DNA of 64,000 bases from Bradyrhizobium daqingense (lineage in GTDB: Bacteria > Pseudomonadota > Alphaproteobacteria > Rhizobiales > Xanthobacteraceae). The stretch covers positions 5,442,001 through 5,506,000 of the forward strand of contig NZ_CP088014.1 in NCBI RefSeq assembly GCF_021044685.1, in the 5' to 3' direction. A program made the translations under genes and the position numbers. Below the pieces are notes generated by a model. It was not told the origin of the DNA. It did not search any database and worked only from the letters and a program-made list of their open reading frames with translations. Shown in pieces: positions 34,758 to 42,791 of this stretch (its first letter is position 1; each line of letters starts with the position of its first letter).

Positions 34758-36044
34758 ATGCCGATTACGACAACAAGGCGCCGTCTGCTCGCTGGATCCG
34801 TTGCCACGCTCGCGCTGCCGGCCTTTGCCCGTGCGCAAGGCGCGGCCAAGCCGCGCCTGACCGCGATCTCGCAATGGTCCGCAGGCAGCGACGGGGCGGC
34901 CATCACGGCGCTCGGCAAGAAGTTCGAGGAGAAGGGCGGTGTCTGGCAGCACTCGCCCGTCCCCGGATTCACCACCGAGATGATGAACAAGCTGCGCGCG
35001 CAGATCATGGCCGGCGATCCGCCGGCCTGCTCGCAGCTCAAGGGCCCCGAGATTGCAGCATGGTCGAAGATCGCCCCGACCGTCGATCTCGACGCCGTCG
35101 TCGCTGCCGCCGGCTACGAAAAGGTCGTCGCTCCCGATCTTGCAAAACTGCACAAGCCGGCAGGCAAATGGATCGCATTGCCGCTGCAGATCTACAGCAC
35201 CAACATGCTGTTCCTATCCAAGCGCGCATTGGACAAGGCCAAGGCCGACAAGGTCCCCGTCACCTGGGCGGAATTCAATGACCTCGCCGAGAAGATGAAA
35301 TCGGGTGGCGTCAACCACCCCGTCGCCAACGGCGGCACTCGTCCGGACGACGGGCAGAAATTCGAGGCCGCTCTCGGCGGCATCAGTCCCGCCGCCTACC
35401 GCGCCGCCATCATGAATCTCGACGAGAAAGCGTTGAAGGGCCCCGAGATCAAGGCCGCGTTCGCGCAGGTGCGCAAGATCGCCGATTGGATGGACCCCAA
35501 CGTCGGCGCGCAACACTTTTCGACCAACCTGAAGCGCTTCATCGACGGCGACATGGGCATGATGATCATGGGCGGCTGGGCCCAGGGCGTGCTGCGCAAT
35601 GCCGGCTTCAAGTTCGAGGACTTCGTCATCGCGCCGGGCCCGAGCGACAACAGCAAGCCGGTCTTCCTGCTGAATGCCGACGCCTTCATCTTCTGGCAGC
35701 GCAAGGAGGCGGACCTGCAAGCCGGCCAGACGCTGATGGCCCAGCTCGTCATGGATCCGGCGATTCAGACCATGTATTCGCAGATCACGGGATCAATCCC
35801 CGTGCGCACCGACGTCGATCTGTCCGGCGAAGGCTGGTCCGAGGGGCAACGAACGACTGCGAAGGCCCTGAAGGACGCCATCGCCAGCAACCAGGCTGTC
35901 CTCAGCATGGCCCACAACATGGCGCAGGAAAATGGCATGACAGCAGCGATGATCGACGTGATCACGGAGTACGTGAAGAACAAGTCGATCAAACCCGAGC
36001 AGGCCGCAACGCGTCTTGCCGAGGCCGTCGAGGGCGCGCGTTGA
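34758..36044 (+). CDS. ABC importer, extracellular sugar-binding protein (family 1)
   Basis: 428 residues from ATG 34758, preceded by GGGAGG. A twin-arginine-style signal (TTTRRRLLAGSVATLALPAF, cleavage near ARA) suggests Tat export. The mature protein is a MalE/UgpB-type solute-binding protein: WSAGSDGAAITALGKKFEEK, the GWAQGVLRNAGFKF binding segment and a helical C-terminal tail. Carbohydrate is the likely ligand given the family and the MalF/MalG/MalK-like partners downstream. Exact sugar unknown. First gene of a five-gene operon. Confidence 0.92.
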   Translation: MPITTTRRRLLAGSVATLALPAFARAQGAAKPRLTAISQWSAGSDGAAITALGKKFEEKGGVWQHSPVPGFTTEMMNKLRAQIMAGDPPACSQLKGPEIAAWSKIAPTVDLDAVVAAAGYEKVVAPDLAKLHKPAGKWIALPLQIYSTNMLFLSKRALDKAKADKVPVTWAEFNDLAEKMKSGGVNHPVANGGTRPDDGQKFEAALGGISPAAYRAAIMNLDEKALKGPEIKAAFAQVRKIADWMDPNVGAQHFSTNLKRFIDGDMGMMIMGGWAQGVLRNAGFKFEDFVIAPGPSDNSKPVFLLNADAFIFWQRKEADLQAGQTLMAQLVMDPAIQTMYSQITGSIPVRTDVDLSGEGWSEGQRTTAKALKDAIASNQAVLSMAHNMAQENGMTAAMIDVITEYVKNKSIKPEQAATRLAEAVEGAR

Positions 36045-36058
36045 GCGATGTTGCCGCC

Positions 36059-36964
36059 ATGAGACCGGGCCGGCCGGCGCTTCCTGAATGGATTCGCCGG
36101 CTGCCGGAATATCTGATGATCTGGGTGCCGCTGCTGCTGTCCGCCGCGCACCTCATCTCGTTCTCGCTGTGGACGATCTGGATATCGTTCACGCCGTCCA
36201 CCCTGATCCCCGTGACGGGCTGGGTAGGCTTGCGCAACTATTCGGCGGTCTTGGCATCGCGGAACTGGCAGATTGCTTTCGACAATCTGCTGCTGTTCGG
36301 CGGCGCTTTCGTCGTGCTGAGCGCGGCGACCGGCCTGATCCTGGCGATTCTGCTCGATCAGCGCATTCGCGGCGAGAATGTGCTGCGATCGATCTTCCTC
36401 TATCCCCTGGCGGTGTCCTTCGTGGTCACCGGCACGGTCTGGAGCTGGTTGCTCAATCCGGGCCTTGGCATCCAGAAGCTGGTCCACGACCTCGGCTGGA
36501 CCTCGTTTAGGTTCGACTGGCTGATCGACCGCGACATGGCGATCTGGACCATCGTCATCGCCGCAATCTGGCAATCCTCCGGCTTCGCCATGGCGCTCTT
36601 CCTTGCCGGCCTTCGCTCCGTCGACGCCGACATCATCAAGGCCGCGCAGATCGACGGCGCCGGACCGGTCCGGATTTACCGGCGCATCATCCTGCCGTCG
36701 CTGTGGCCCATCACCATCACCGTCGCCGTGATCCAGCTGCAATTCGCGATTTCGACGTTCGATCTCGTCCGCGCGCTCACCAACGGGGGGCCGGGAATCG
36801 CCACTCAGCTACCGGCGCTCGTCGTCTATGACCTGATGTTCCAGCGCAGCCTGCTTGGCCGCGGCGCGGCGGCCGCCGTGCTTATGTTGCTCATCCTTCT
36901 CGCGGTGCTGCTGCCCTATGCGGCGTGGCGATACATCCAGCGACGGCGAGCCGCCCATGCGTGA
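36059..36964 (+). CDS. ABC sugar importer permease 1 (MalF/UgpA-like)
   Basis: 301 residues, six transmembrane segments. The EAA loop that docks to the ATPase is seen in IIKAAQIDGAGPVRIYRRII, followed by LPSLWP. ATG 36059 is chosen; a TTG at 36041, overlapping the upstream stop (TTGA), is in frame and would add six residues. It overlaps the next permease gene by 8 bases. Forms the heterodimeric membrane channel with the second permease. Confidence 0.93.
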   Translation: MRPGRPALPEWIRRLPEYLMIWVPLLLSAAHLISFSLWTIWISFTPSTLIPVTGWVGLRNYSAVLASRNWQIAFDNLLLFGGAFVVLSAATGLILAILLDQRIRGENVLRSIFLYPLAVSFVVTGTVWSWLLNPGLGIQKLVHDLGWTSFRFDWLIDRDMAIWTIVIAAIWQSSGFAMALFLAGLRSVDADIIKAAQIDGAGPVRIYRRIILPSLWPITITVAVIQLQFAISTFDLVRALTNGGPGIATQLPALVVYDLMFQRSLLGRGAAAAVLMLLILLAVLLPYAAWRYIQRRRAAHA

Positions 36965-37814
36965 CCGCAGCTTCGCACCAAGCCGAATCTTGATCTATCT
37001 GATCGTCTCGCTGATCGCGGCGGCATGGCTCGCGCCGCTCGTCGTCGTGGTGCTTAACTCGCTCCGCAGCAACGAGGAGATCGCGCAGGCCTCGATGATC
37101 GGCTGGCCGCAGCAATGGGCCTGGAGCAATTACGCTGTCGCCTGGAGCGGCTTCTGCGTCGCCGAGACCTGCGCCGGCATCCGGCCATACATGCTGAACT
37201 CCGCGCTCGTCACCATTCCCGCAACGATCTTCTCGACCCTGCTCGGTGCAATCGCCGGCTATGCCGTGTCGCTCTGGCGCTTCCGCGGCGACAACTGGAT
37301 CTACGGCATCGTGACCCTCGGCCTTTTCCTGCCCCAGCAGATGCGCCTGCTGCCCTGGACCATCGTGCTGCGCGACGTCGGTCTGATCAACACGCTGACG
37401 GGACTCGTTCTGATCCACACCATCCAGGGGCTCTCCTTCACCACGTTGTTCTGCCGGAACTACTACGTCGCCATTCCCCACGAACTGATCAGAGCCGCCC
37501 GCATCGACGGCGCCGGTTTCTTCCGCATCTTCTGGCGCATCATCGTGCCGCTCTCGGGTCCGATCCTGATCGTCACGGTGATCTGGCAGTTCACCCATAT
37601 CTGGAACGAGTTCCTCTATGGCGTGACGTTCACGACGGGACAGCAGCAACCCGTCACGGCTGCGCTCATCGCGCTATCCGCCGCAGTCGCAGATATCCCG
37701 CAGCACGGCGTGCAGAGCGCGGCGGTGATCATCGCCGCGCTGCCCACCCTGCTGATCTATCTCCTTGGCGGAAAATATTTCGTCCGCGGCCTGACTGCCG
37801 GGGCCGTGAAATGA
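36957..37814 (+). CDS. ABC sugar importer permease 2 (MalG/UgpE-like)
   Basis: 285 residues from ATG 36957. Six predicted membrane segments beginning ILIYLIVSLIAAAWLAPLVV. The EAA loop reads ELIRAARIDGAGFFRIFWRI followed by IVPLSGP. Its 8-base overlap with the first permease and the 10-base gap to the ATPase gene indicate one transcript. Partners the first permease. Confidence 0.93.
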   Translation: MRDRSFAPSRILIYLIVSLIAAAWLAPLVVVVLNSLRSNEEIAQASMIGWPQQWAWSNYAVAWSGFCVAETCAGIRPYMLNSALVTIPATIFSTLLGAIAGYAVSLWRFRGDNWIYGIVTLGLFLPQQMRLLPWTIVLRDVGLINTLTGLVLIHTIQGLSFTTLFCRNYYVAIPHELIRAARIDGAGFFRIFWRIIVPLSGPILIVTVIWQFTHIWNEFLYGVTFTTGQQQPVTAALIALSAAVADIPQHGVQSAAVIIAALPTLLIYLLGGKYFVRGLTAGAVK

Positions 37815-37824
37815 TGGAGTTGTC

Positions 37825-38934
37825 ATGGCAGCACTGAGCATTCGCGCCCTGTCCAAGCGCTACGCCAATCTCGAGGTGCTGAAGGACATCGCGCTCGACA
37901 TCGAGAGCGGCGAGTTCACCGTGCTGGTCGGCCCGTCCGGCTGCGGCAAGTCCACCCTGCTCAACATCGTCGCCGGGCTCGACCGCCCGAGCGCCGGAAC
38001 GATCGAGATCGGCGGGCGCGTCGTCAACGATGTCGCGCCGAAAGATCGCGACATCGCCATGGTGTTCCAGTCCTACGCGCTCTATCCCTCGATGACGGTG
38101 CGCCAGAACATCACCTTCGGCATGGAATGCCGTCATGTGCCGAAGGCCGAGCAGGAGAAGGCGGTCGCCAACGTGGCCAAGCTGCTCCAGATCGAACCGC
38201 TGCTCGGCCGAAAGCCATCGCAATTGTCCGGCGGCCAGCGCCAGCGCGTGGCGATGGGGCGCGCGCTGGTGCGCGATCCCCTGCTCTTCCTGTTCGACGA
38301 GCCGCTGTCCAATCTCGACGCCAAGCTGCGCGTCGAGATGCGGATGGAGATCAAGCGGCTGCACCAGCGCATCGGCGCCACCATCGTCTATGTCACCCAT
38401 GACCAGATCGAGGCGATGACGATGGCGACGCGGATCGCGGTGATGCATCAGGGCAGCGTGCAGCAATTCGCCGATCCCGATACCGTGTACCGCTATCCCG
38501 CCAATCTGTTCGTCGCACGCTTCATGGGCTCGCCCCCGATGAACACGATGCCGGCGCGGCTCGAGACCGAGAACGACGGGCTGGTGGTCGTGATCGGCGC
38601 GGGCCGGCCGGACGAGCTTCGTCTGCGCCTGAGCGGATATGACGCGGCAGCGCCCTTTGTCGGGCGCGACGTGGTGTTCGGCATCAGGCCGGAATGCATC
38701 GCCGAAGGCAGCCGCGTGTTTTCCGGCGATGCGCCTGTTCTCGTCGACGCGCCGGTGGACATGATCGAGCCGACCGGCGCCGAGACGATGGTATCGCTGC
38801 GGCTCGGAGGCGCGCCGGCGATGGCGCGCGTGTCACCCGATATCCGCCCCTCGCCCGGCGCGTCCGCCGCCTTCGCGCTCGACACGCGCCGCATCTGCTT
38901 GTTCGACCCCGAGACGGAGCGACTGATCGCATGA
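37825..38934 (+). CDS. ABC sugar importer ATPase (MalK/UgpC-like)
   Basis: 369 residues. Walker A GPSGCGKSTLLN, Q-loop MVFQSYALYPSMTV, signature LSGGQRQRVAMGRALV, Walker B LLFLFDEPLSNLDAKLR and H-loop IVYVTHDQIEAMTM, all intact. The C-terminal TOBE/OB regulatory domain (about 240-369, FGIRPECIAEG) is typical of carbohydrate CUT1 ATPases. The stop overlaps the SDR start by 4 bases (ATGA). Confidence 0.95.
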   Translation: MAALSIRALSKRYANLEVLKDIALDIESGEFTVLVGPSGCGKSTLLNIVAGLDRPSAGTIEIGGRVVNDVAPKDRDIAMVFQSYALYPSMTVRQNITFGMECRHVPKAEQEKAVANVAKLLQIEPLLGRKPSQLSGGQRQRVAMGRALVRDPLLFLFDEPLSNLDAKLRVEMRMEIKRLHQRIGATIVYVTHDQIEAMTMATRIAVMHQGSVQQFADPDTVYRYPANLFVARFMGSPPMNTMPARLETENDGLVVVIGAGRPDELRLRLSGYDAAAPFVGRDVVFGIRPECIAEGSRVFSGDAPVLVDAPVDMIEPTGAETMVSLRLGGAPAMARVSPDIRPSPGASAAFALDTRRICLFDPETERLIA

Positions 38935-39698
38935 CCAAGACGACCTATTCAGGCCTCGCGGGCCGCGTAGTGTTGATCACCGGCGGCGCCAGCGGCATCG
39001 GCGCCGCGTTCGTGCGGGCCTTCGCGGCCCAGGGGGCCCGCGTCGCCTTCCTCGACATCGACACCAAGGCGGGCGAAACGCTGGTGCGGGATATCGCGGC
39101 CGCGGGCGGGGTCGCACCGCTGTTCGTGCCCTGCGATCTCCTGGATATCGACGCCTTGCGCACAGCAATGACACAGATCCAGCGCTCGCTCGGCGATGCC
39201 GCCGTTCTCGTCAACAACGCCGCCAACGATCAGCGCCAGGTTCTCTCCGAGGTGACGCCGGCCGAGTTCGATTGGACGATCGGCGTCAATCTCAAGCACG
39301 TCTTCTTCGCGGCGCAAGCGGTGGTGCCGCAGATGCAGGCGCGTGGCGGCGGCTCGATCATCAACATGTCGTCGGTCGCCTGGATGCGCGGCGCACCGGC
39401 GCTGCCGACCTATGCCGCGGCGAAAGCAGCGATCGTCGGCTTCACCAATTCACTGGCCCGGCTGGTCGGAGGCGACCGCATTCGCGTCAACGCGATCGCA
39501 CCGGGCATGGTGATCACCGAGCGCCAGCGCCGGCTGTGGTATCCGGACGAACAGGTCATCGCCGAAATTCGCGCGCGGCAGGCCGTTCCCGGTGCGGTGA
39601 CGCCCGAGGACATCGCCAGCATGGCACTGTTCCTAGCCTCCGACGAAAGCCAGCGCATCACCAGTCAGTGCTTCCGCGTCGATGGCGGACTTGCGTAG
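38931..39698 (+). CDS. SDR-family dehydrogenase in the sugar-uptake operon
   Basis: 255 residues from ATG 38931. Classical short-chain dehydrogenase: cofactor motif LITGGASGIGAAF, an Asp after strand 2 (FLDIDTKAG) suggesting NAD preference, NNAAN, catalytic Ser in IINMSSVAW and the Tyr-x3-Lys motif TYAAAKAAIVG. The C-terminal VDGGLA is standard. Four-base overlap with the transporter ATPase links it to the imported sugar, probably oxidising the sugar or its lactone or acid form. The reaction itself is not predictable. Confidence 0.92.
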   Translation: MTKTTYSGLAGRVVLITGGASGIGAAFVRAFAAQGARVAFLDIDTKAGETLVRDIAAAGGVAPLFVPCDLLDIDALRTAMTQIQRSLGDAAVLVNNAANDQRQVLSEVTPAEFDWTIGVNLKHVFFAAQAVVPQMQARGGGSIINMSSVAWMRGAPALPTYAAAKAAIVGFTNSLARLVGGDRIRVNAIAPGMVITERQRRLWYPDEQVIAEIRARQAVPGAVTPEDIASMALFLASDESQRITSQCFRVDGGLA

Positions 39699-40103
39699 GG
39701 CGACTGCCCATCAGATCGATTAGGGCTCGCTTTGCCATCGGATCATCTTTGACAACGGCGCTGAGAAGGCGTCCGCAAAACCGAAGAATACGTGTCACAT
39801 TTGATTGAGGCGATGACCGTCAGCTACGATCTCGCAAGCAGGAATACGGACTGAATATCCCGTTGGCAGCGATCCGGACCGTATTTGTCTTGGCCGCACG
39901 CGCCATAGGCGGCGCCGTTTTTCGCCGATGAATGAGGAACCTGCCCCTGACCGCCGCTCACGGACTAGTTGCGAAAACGAGGTTTGATCTGGTTGCGCGA
40001 GACAACCGCGGCTTGTGAAACCCGGAAAAACAGGCTTAGCTAAGGCGATATTGCCCAACAGCAGCACGGACCCACGCATCAGAGTGACCACGGATACGCA
40101 ACT
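39699..40103. other. Intergenic region between the ABC operon and the cyclase cluster
   Basis: 405 bases with no credible ORF on either strand. An imperfectly placed inverted pair AATACGG / CCGTATT occurs around 39842-39881. No clear terminator for the SDR operon and no convincing promoter for the cyclase gene were found. Local GC is lower than in the flanking housekeeping genes, consistent with accessory DNA but not proof of it. Confidence 0.4.
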
Positions 40104-41927
40104 ATGGCCTCCCCCCGTGAACCCGATGCCAGCCCAAGACCCGACCCGATTGTAGGGCCACACGCCTTGCGAGAGGTTGCCCCTGGTCAGCGCAAGCTGG
40201 TTGCCGTGCTCGCCGCCGACATCGTGGGTTACAGCCGATTGATGGAAGCGAACGAGGAAGATACCCACAAGCGGGTCCTCTTGCTGCGGGCAACGATTAT
40301 CGACCCGACGATTGCGAAGTACAGGGGACAGGTGATCAAGAACACCGGAGATGGTTTTCTTGCAGTGTTTGACAGTGCAAATGACGCCTCTCAATGCGCG
40401 CTTGCAATTCAGTACGGCGCCAATGCGATGTCGGCGGAAGAACCGGAACATCGCTTCATCAGTCTTCGGATGGGGATCAACGTTGCCGATGCGATCTTTG
40501 AACGAGAGGATATTTATGGCGATGGCGTGAACATCGCCGCTCGGCTGCAGACCTACTCCGAGCCCGGCGGCATCGTCGTCTCAGGTGCCGTCGCGGATCA
40601 GATCAGTGAACCGGCCGGCGTCTCCGTCGTCGACTTCGGCGAGCTGCATCTGCGGAATCTGTCGCGCCCCGTCAAAGCGTTTGGGCTGCGCATCGAGCGG
40701 TCACCGAAGCCAGTGGCAGATAGTCCAGTCAGAGCGCAGGGGCGACCATCCATCGTCGTTCTGCCATTCCGCAATCTTGCCAGTCAGGATGATGCCTATT
40801 TTGCCGAGGGGATTGTCGACGAAATCATTCACGCGCTCTCCGCGCTGAAGGAGCTGTTCGTGATATCGCGGGGGTCGACTCTGGGTTACGGCAGCGAGAT
40901 CATCGATGTCCGCGCCATCGGTCGCGAACTGGGCGTGCGCTATGTGCTCTATGGCAGCGTTCGCCGTTCGGGCGGGCGGCTGCGTATCAATACCGAGCTC
41001 AACGACACCGAGTCGGGCAACATCATCTATTCCGATCGCTACGAAGGCGAGCTCAGCGAGCTGTTTGCACTGCAGGAGCAAATCTCGACGCGAGTGGTCA
41101 CGACGATCGCGCCACATGTTCGCGAGTGGGAGCGTGCACGGGCTCTGCGCAAGCATCCGCAAAACTTGACGGCCTACGATCTGGTTCTCCAGGCGCTGAG
41201 TTACCTGTACCATATGGACTACGACTCGTTCTCACGGGCGCGCGGATTGCTGCAGCAGGCTGTCACGCATGATCCCAACTATGCGCCTGCCTATTCATAC
41301 CTCGCATACTGGTACATGTTCAGGGTTGGCCAGGGTTGGTCCACCGATGCCGCTGCCGATAGCATCGAGGCGTCGCGCAACGCCTCCAAGGCGATCGAGC
41401 GCGATGGCAACGATGCGCTCGCTCTGGCAATCGACGGTCACGTGCATTCGTTCATGTTCAAGGATTTCGAGACAGCGACCCGCCTGCTGGACCGGGCGAT
41501 CACGGTCGGCCCCAATTCGGCCATGGCCTGGACCATGAGCAGCGCGACCTGCGGCTATCTCGGCGAGGGCCCAACCGCGGTCTTGCGCGCCGAACATGGC
41601 TTGCGCTTGTCGCCGCTGGATTCACACGTGTTCTGGCACGAACACCTGCTTTCCCAGGCCCACTACATCAACGGCAATTTCGATGAAGCGGCCGCCTGGG
41701 GTTGGCGAGCGGCGAAGCATAATGAGCGCTTCACCTCAAACTTCCGCATCCTCGCAGCCAGCCTGGTGGCCATCGGAAAGTTTGTAGACGCGCGCCAGAT
41801 CGCGCAACGCCATATGCTGGTTGATCCGAATTTCCATTTGCAGGCCTGGGCGGACCGCACGCCGCTCAACGCGACCACCCGCGACAATCTTCGACAGCGA
41901 CTCAAGGCGGCAGGATTTCCAGAGTGA
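40104..41927 (+). CDS. Class III adenylate/guanylate cyclase with TolB-like domain and TPR repeats
   Basis: 607 residues. The N-terminal cyclase homology domain (about 30-205) has both metal aspartates, Asp39 in LAADIVGYSRLM and Asp83 in KNTGDGFLAVF, plus GVNIAARLQ, so it looks active. Next is a TolB/FlgO-like segment (about 215-325: SIVVLPFRNLASQDDAYFAE, then GVRYVLYGSVRRSGGRLRI). The C-terminal half (about 350-600) is TPR-like helices. This architecture is multiplied in Bradyrhizobium, where such proteins make cAMP in response to unknown signals. Thirty-two to forty-two bases ahead of the PAP2-type gene, so probably co-transcribed. No membrane segment is evident. Confidence 0.9.
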   Translation: MASPREPDASPRPDPIVGPHALREVAPGQRKLVAVLAADIVGYSRLMEANEEDTHKRVLLLRATIIDPTIAKYRGQVIKNTGDGFLAVFDSANDASQCALAIQYGANAMSAEEPEHRFISLRMGINVADAIFEREDIYGDGVNIAARLQTYSEPGGIVVSGAVADQISEPAGVSVVDFGELHLRNLSRPVKAFGLRIERSPKPVADSPVRAQGRPSIVVLPFRNLASQDDAYFAEGIVDEIIHALSALKELFVISRGSTLGYGSEIIDVRAIGRELGVRYVLYGSVRRSGGRLRINTELNDTESGNIIYSDRYEGELSELFALQEQISTRVVTTIAPHVREWERARALRKHPQNLTAYDLVLQALSYLYHMDYDSFSRARGLLQQAVTHDPNYAPAYSYLAYWYMFRVGQGWSTDAAADSIEASRNASKAIERDGNDALALAIDGHVHSFMFKDFETATRLLDRAITVGPNSAMAWTMSSATCGYLGEGPTAVLRAEHGLRLSPLDSHVFWHEHLLSQAHYINGNFDEAAAWGWRAAKHNERFTSNFRILAASLVAIGKFVDARQIAQRHMLVDPNFHLQAWADRTPLNATTRDNLRQRLKAAGFPE

Positions 41928-41969
41928 GTTTTTAGCAAGAGATAGGCGGCAAATCATTAGGAGGCTGCG

Positions 41970-42791
41970 ATGGCAGGCAACGCCGGGAATGCGGGAAACG
42001 CAGGTAATGCTGGGAATGCAGGAAACGTCGCCAATGCAGGCTCGGGCGGCGGCGGATGGATCTTTCCGGATCGCGTGGACCTGCCGTTCATTACGGAAAC
42101 CGGCGTCAGCACCAACCGCACCACCGTCACCGAGTTCCCGGACCGGAGCTGGACTCCGGACTGGTACGCCTGGCGGCTGCTGGCCGAATTCGCCATTTAC
42201 GACGGATGGAGCACGATCACGGTTGCCCCACCAAACTATGCGAACACCGGAGCTGAGATCGACGCGCTCGTGACAATGGCCAAAGACGAGCGGGCGGACG
42301 CGCTCGGCGAGATTTTTGCGCAGAACGACGAGTTTCTGAGCTACTTCATGGCGCTTCTCAACGTCACGCCAAACTCACATCCAAACACCTGTCGCGTGAT
42401 GACGACGGCAAGCCTGATCGCACTCCAGGTCGCGATGCATTGGAAAGCCTACTACAAGCGACCACGACCGCCGCAAATCTGCCCCGCGCTGTTGCCGCCG
42501 ATTCAGGTTCCAGGCCACGCGTCCTATCCCAGCGGACACGCGACTCAGGCGCATTTGGTCGCGCTCTGCCTGAAGTCGGTGCTACCTGCATCGGTGCAGC
42601 CGATGGCGAACGATCTCACCGTTCTCGCAGGTCGGATCGCGCGAAACCGCCAGATCGCCGGTCTCCACTACCAGAATGACACTGACGCCGGCGTTCGATT
42701 GGCCAGTGATCTCTTCAATATTTTGGACAACAAAACGTCCGTGCCAAGTTTCGATGACTTGGTCACAGCTGCCAAGGGGGAGTGGCCATGA
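41970..42791 (+). CDS. PAP2 / vanadium-dependent haloperoxidase-fold protein with Gly-Asn-Ala repeat N-terminus
   Basis: 273 residues. All PAP2/VHPO active-site motifs are present: Lys159-x6-Arg166-Pro167 (KAYYKRPRP), Ser188-Gly189-His190 (YPSGHATQAH) and Arg227-x5-His233 (NRQIAGLHY). Helices around 100-200 form the four-helix bundle. The length and lack of membrane segments favour a soluble acid phosphatase or vanadium haloperoxidase relative. Residues 3-24 are a tandem Gly-Asn-Ala repeat, which is not part of the family fold. No signal peptide. A strong AGGAGG ribosome site lies upstream. Its stop overlaps the peptidase start by 4 bases. Confidence 0.85.
   Translation: MAGNAGNAGNAGNAGNAGNVANAGSGGGGWIFPDRVDLPFITETGVSTNRTTVTEFPDRSWTPDWYAWRLLAEFAIYDGWSTITVAPPNYANTGAEIDALVTMAKDERADALGEIFAQNDEFLSYFMALLNVTPNSHPNTCRVMTTASLIALQVAMHWKAYYKRPRPPQICPALLPPIQVPGHASYPSGHATQAHLVALCLKSVLPASVQPMANDLTVLAGRIARNRQIAGLHYQNDTDAGVRLASDLFNILDNKTSVPSFDDLVTAAKGEWP
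41976..42038 (+). repeat. Seven-unit 9-bp in-frame tandem repeat (Gly-Asn-Ala) at the 5' end of the PAP2-type gene
   Basis: Seven consecutive 9-base units of the form GGN-AAY-GCN encode five perfect Gly-Asn-Ala triplets, then Gly-Asn-Val and Ala-Asn-Ala. Units differ mainly at third positions. Because it is a multiple of three, copy-number change would alter length without breaking the frame. Confidence 0.85.
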
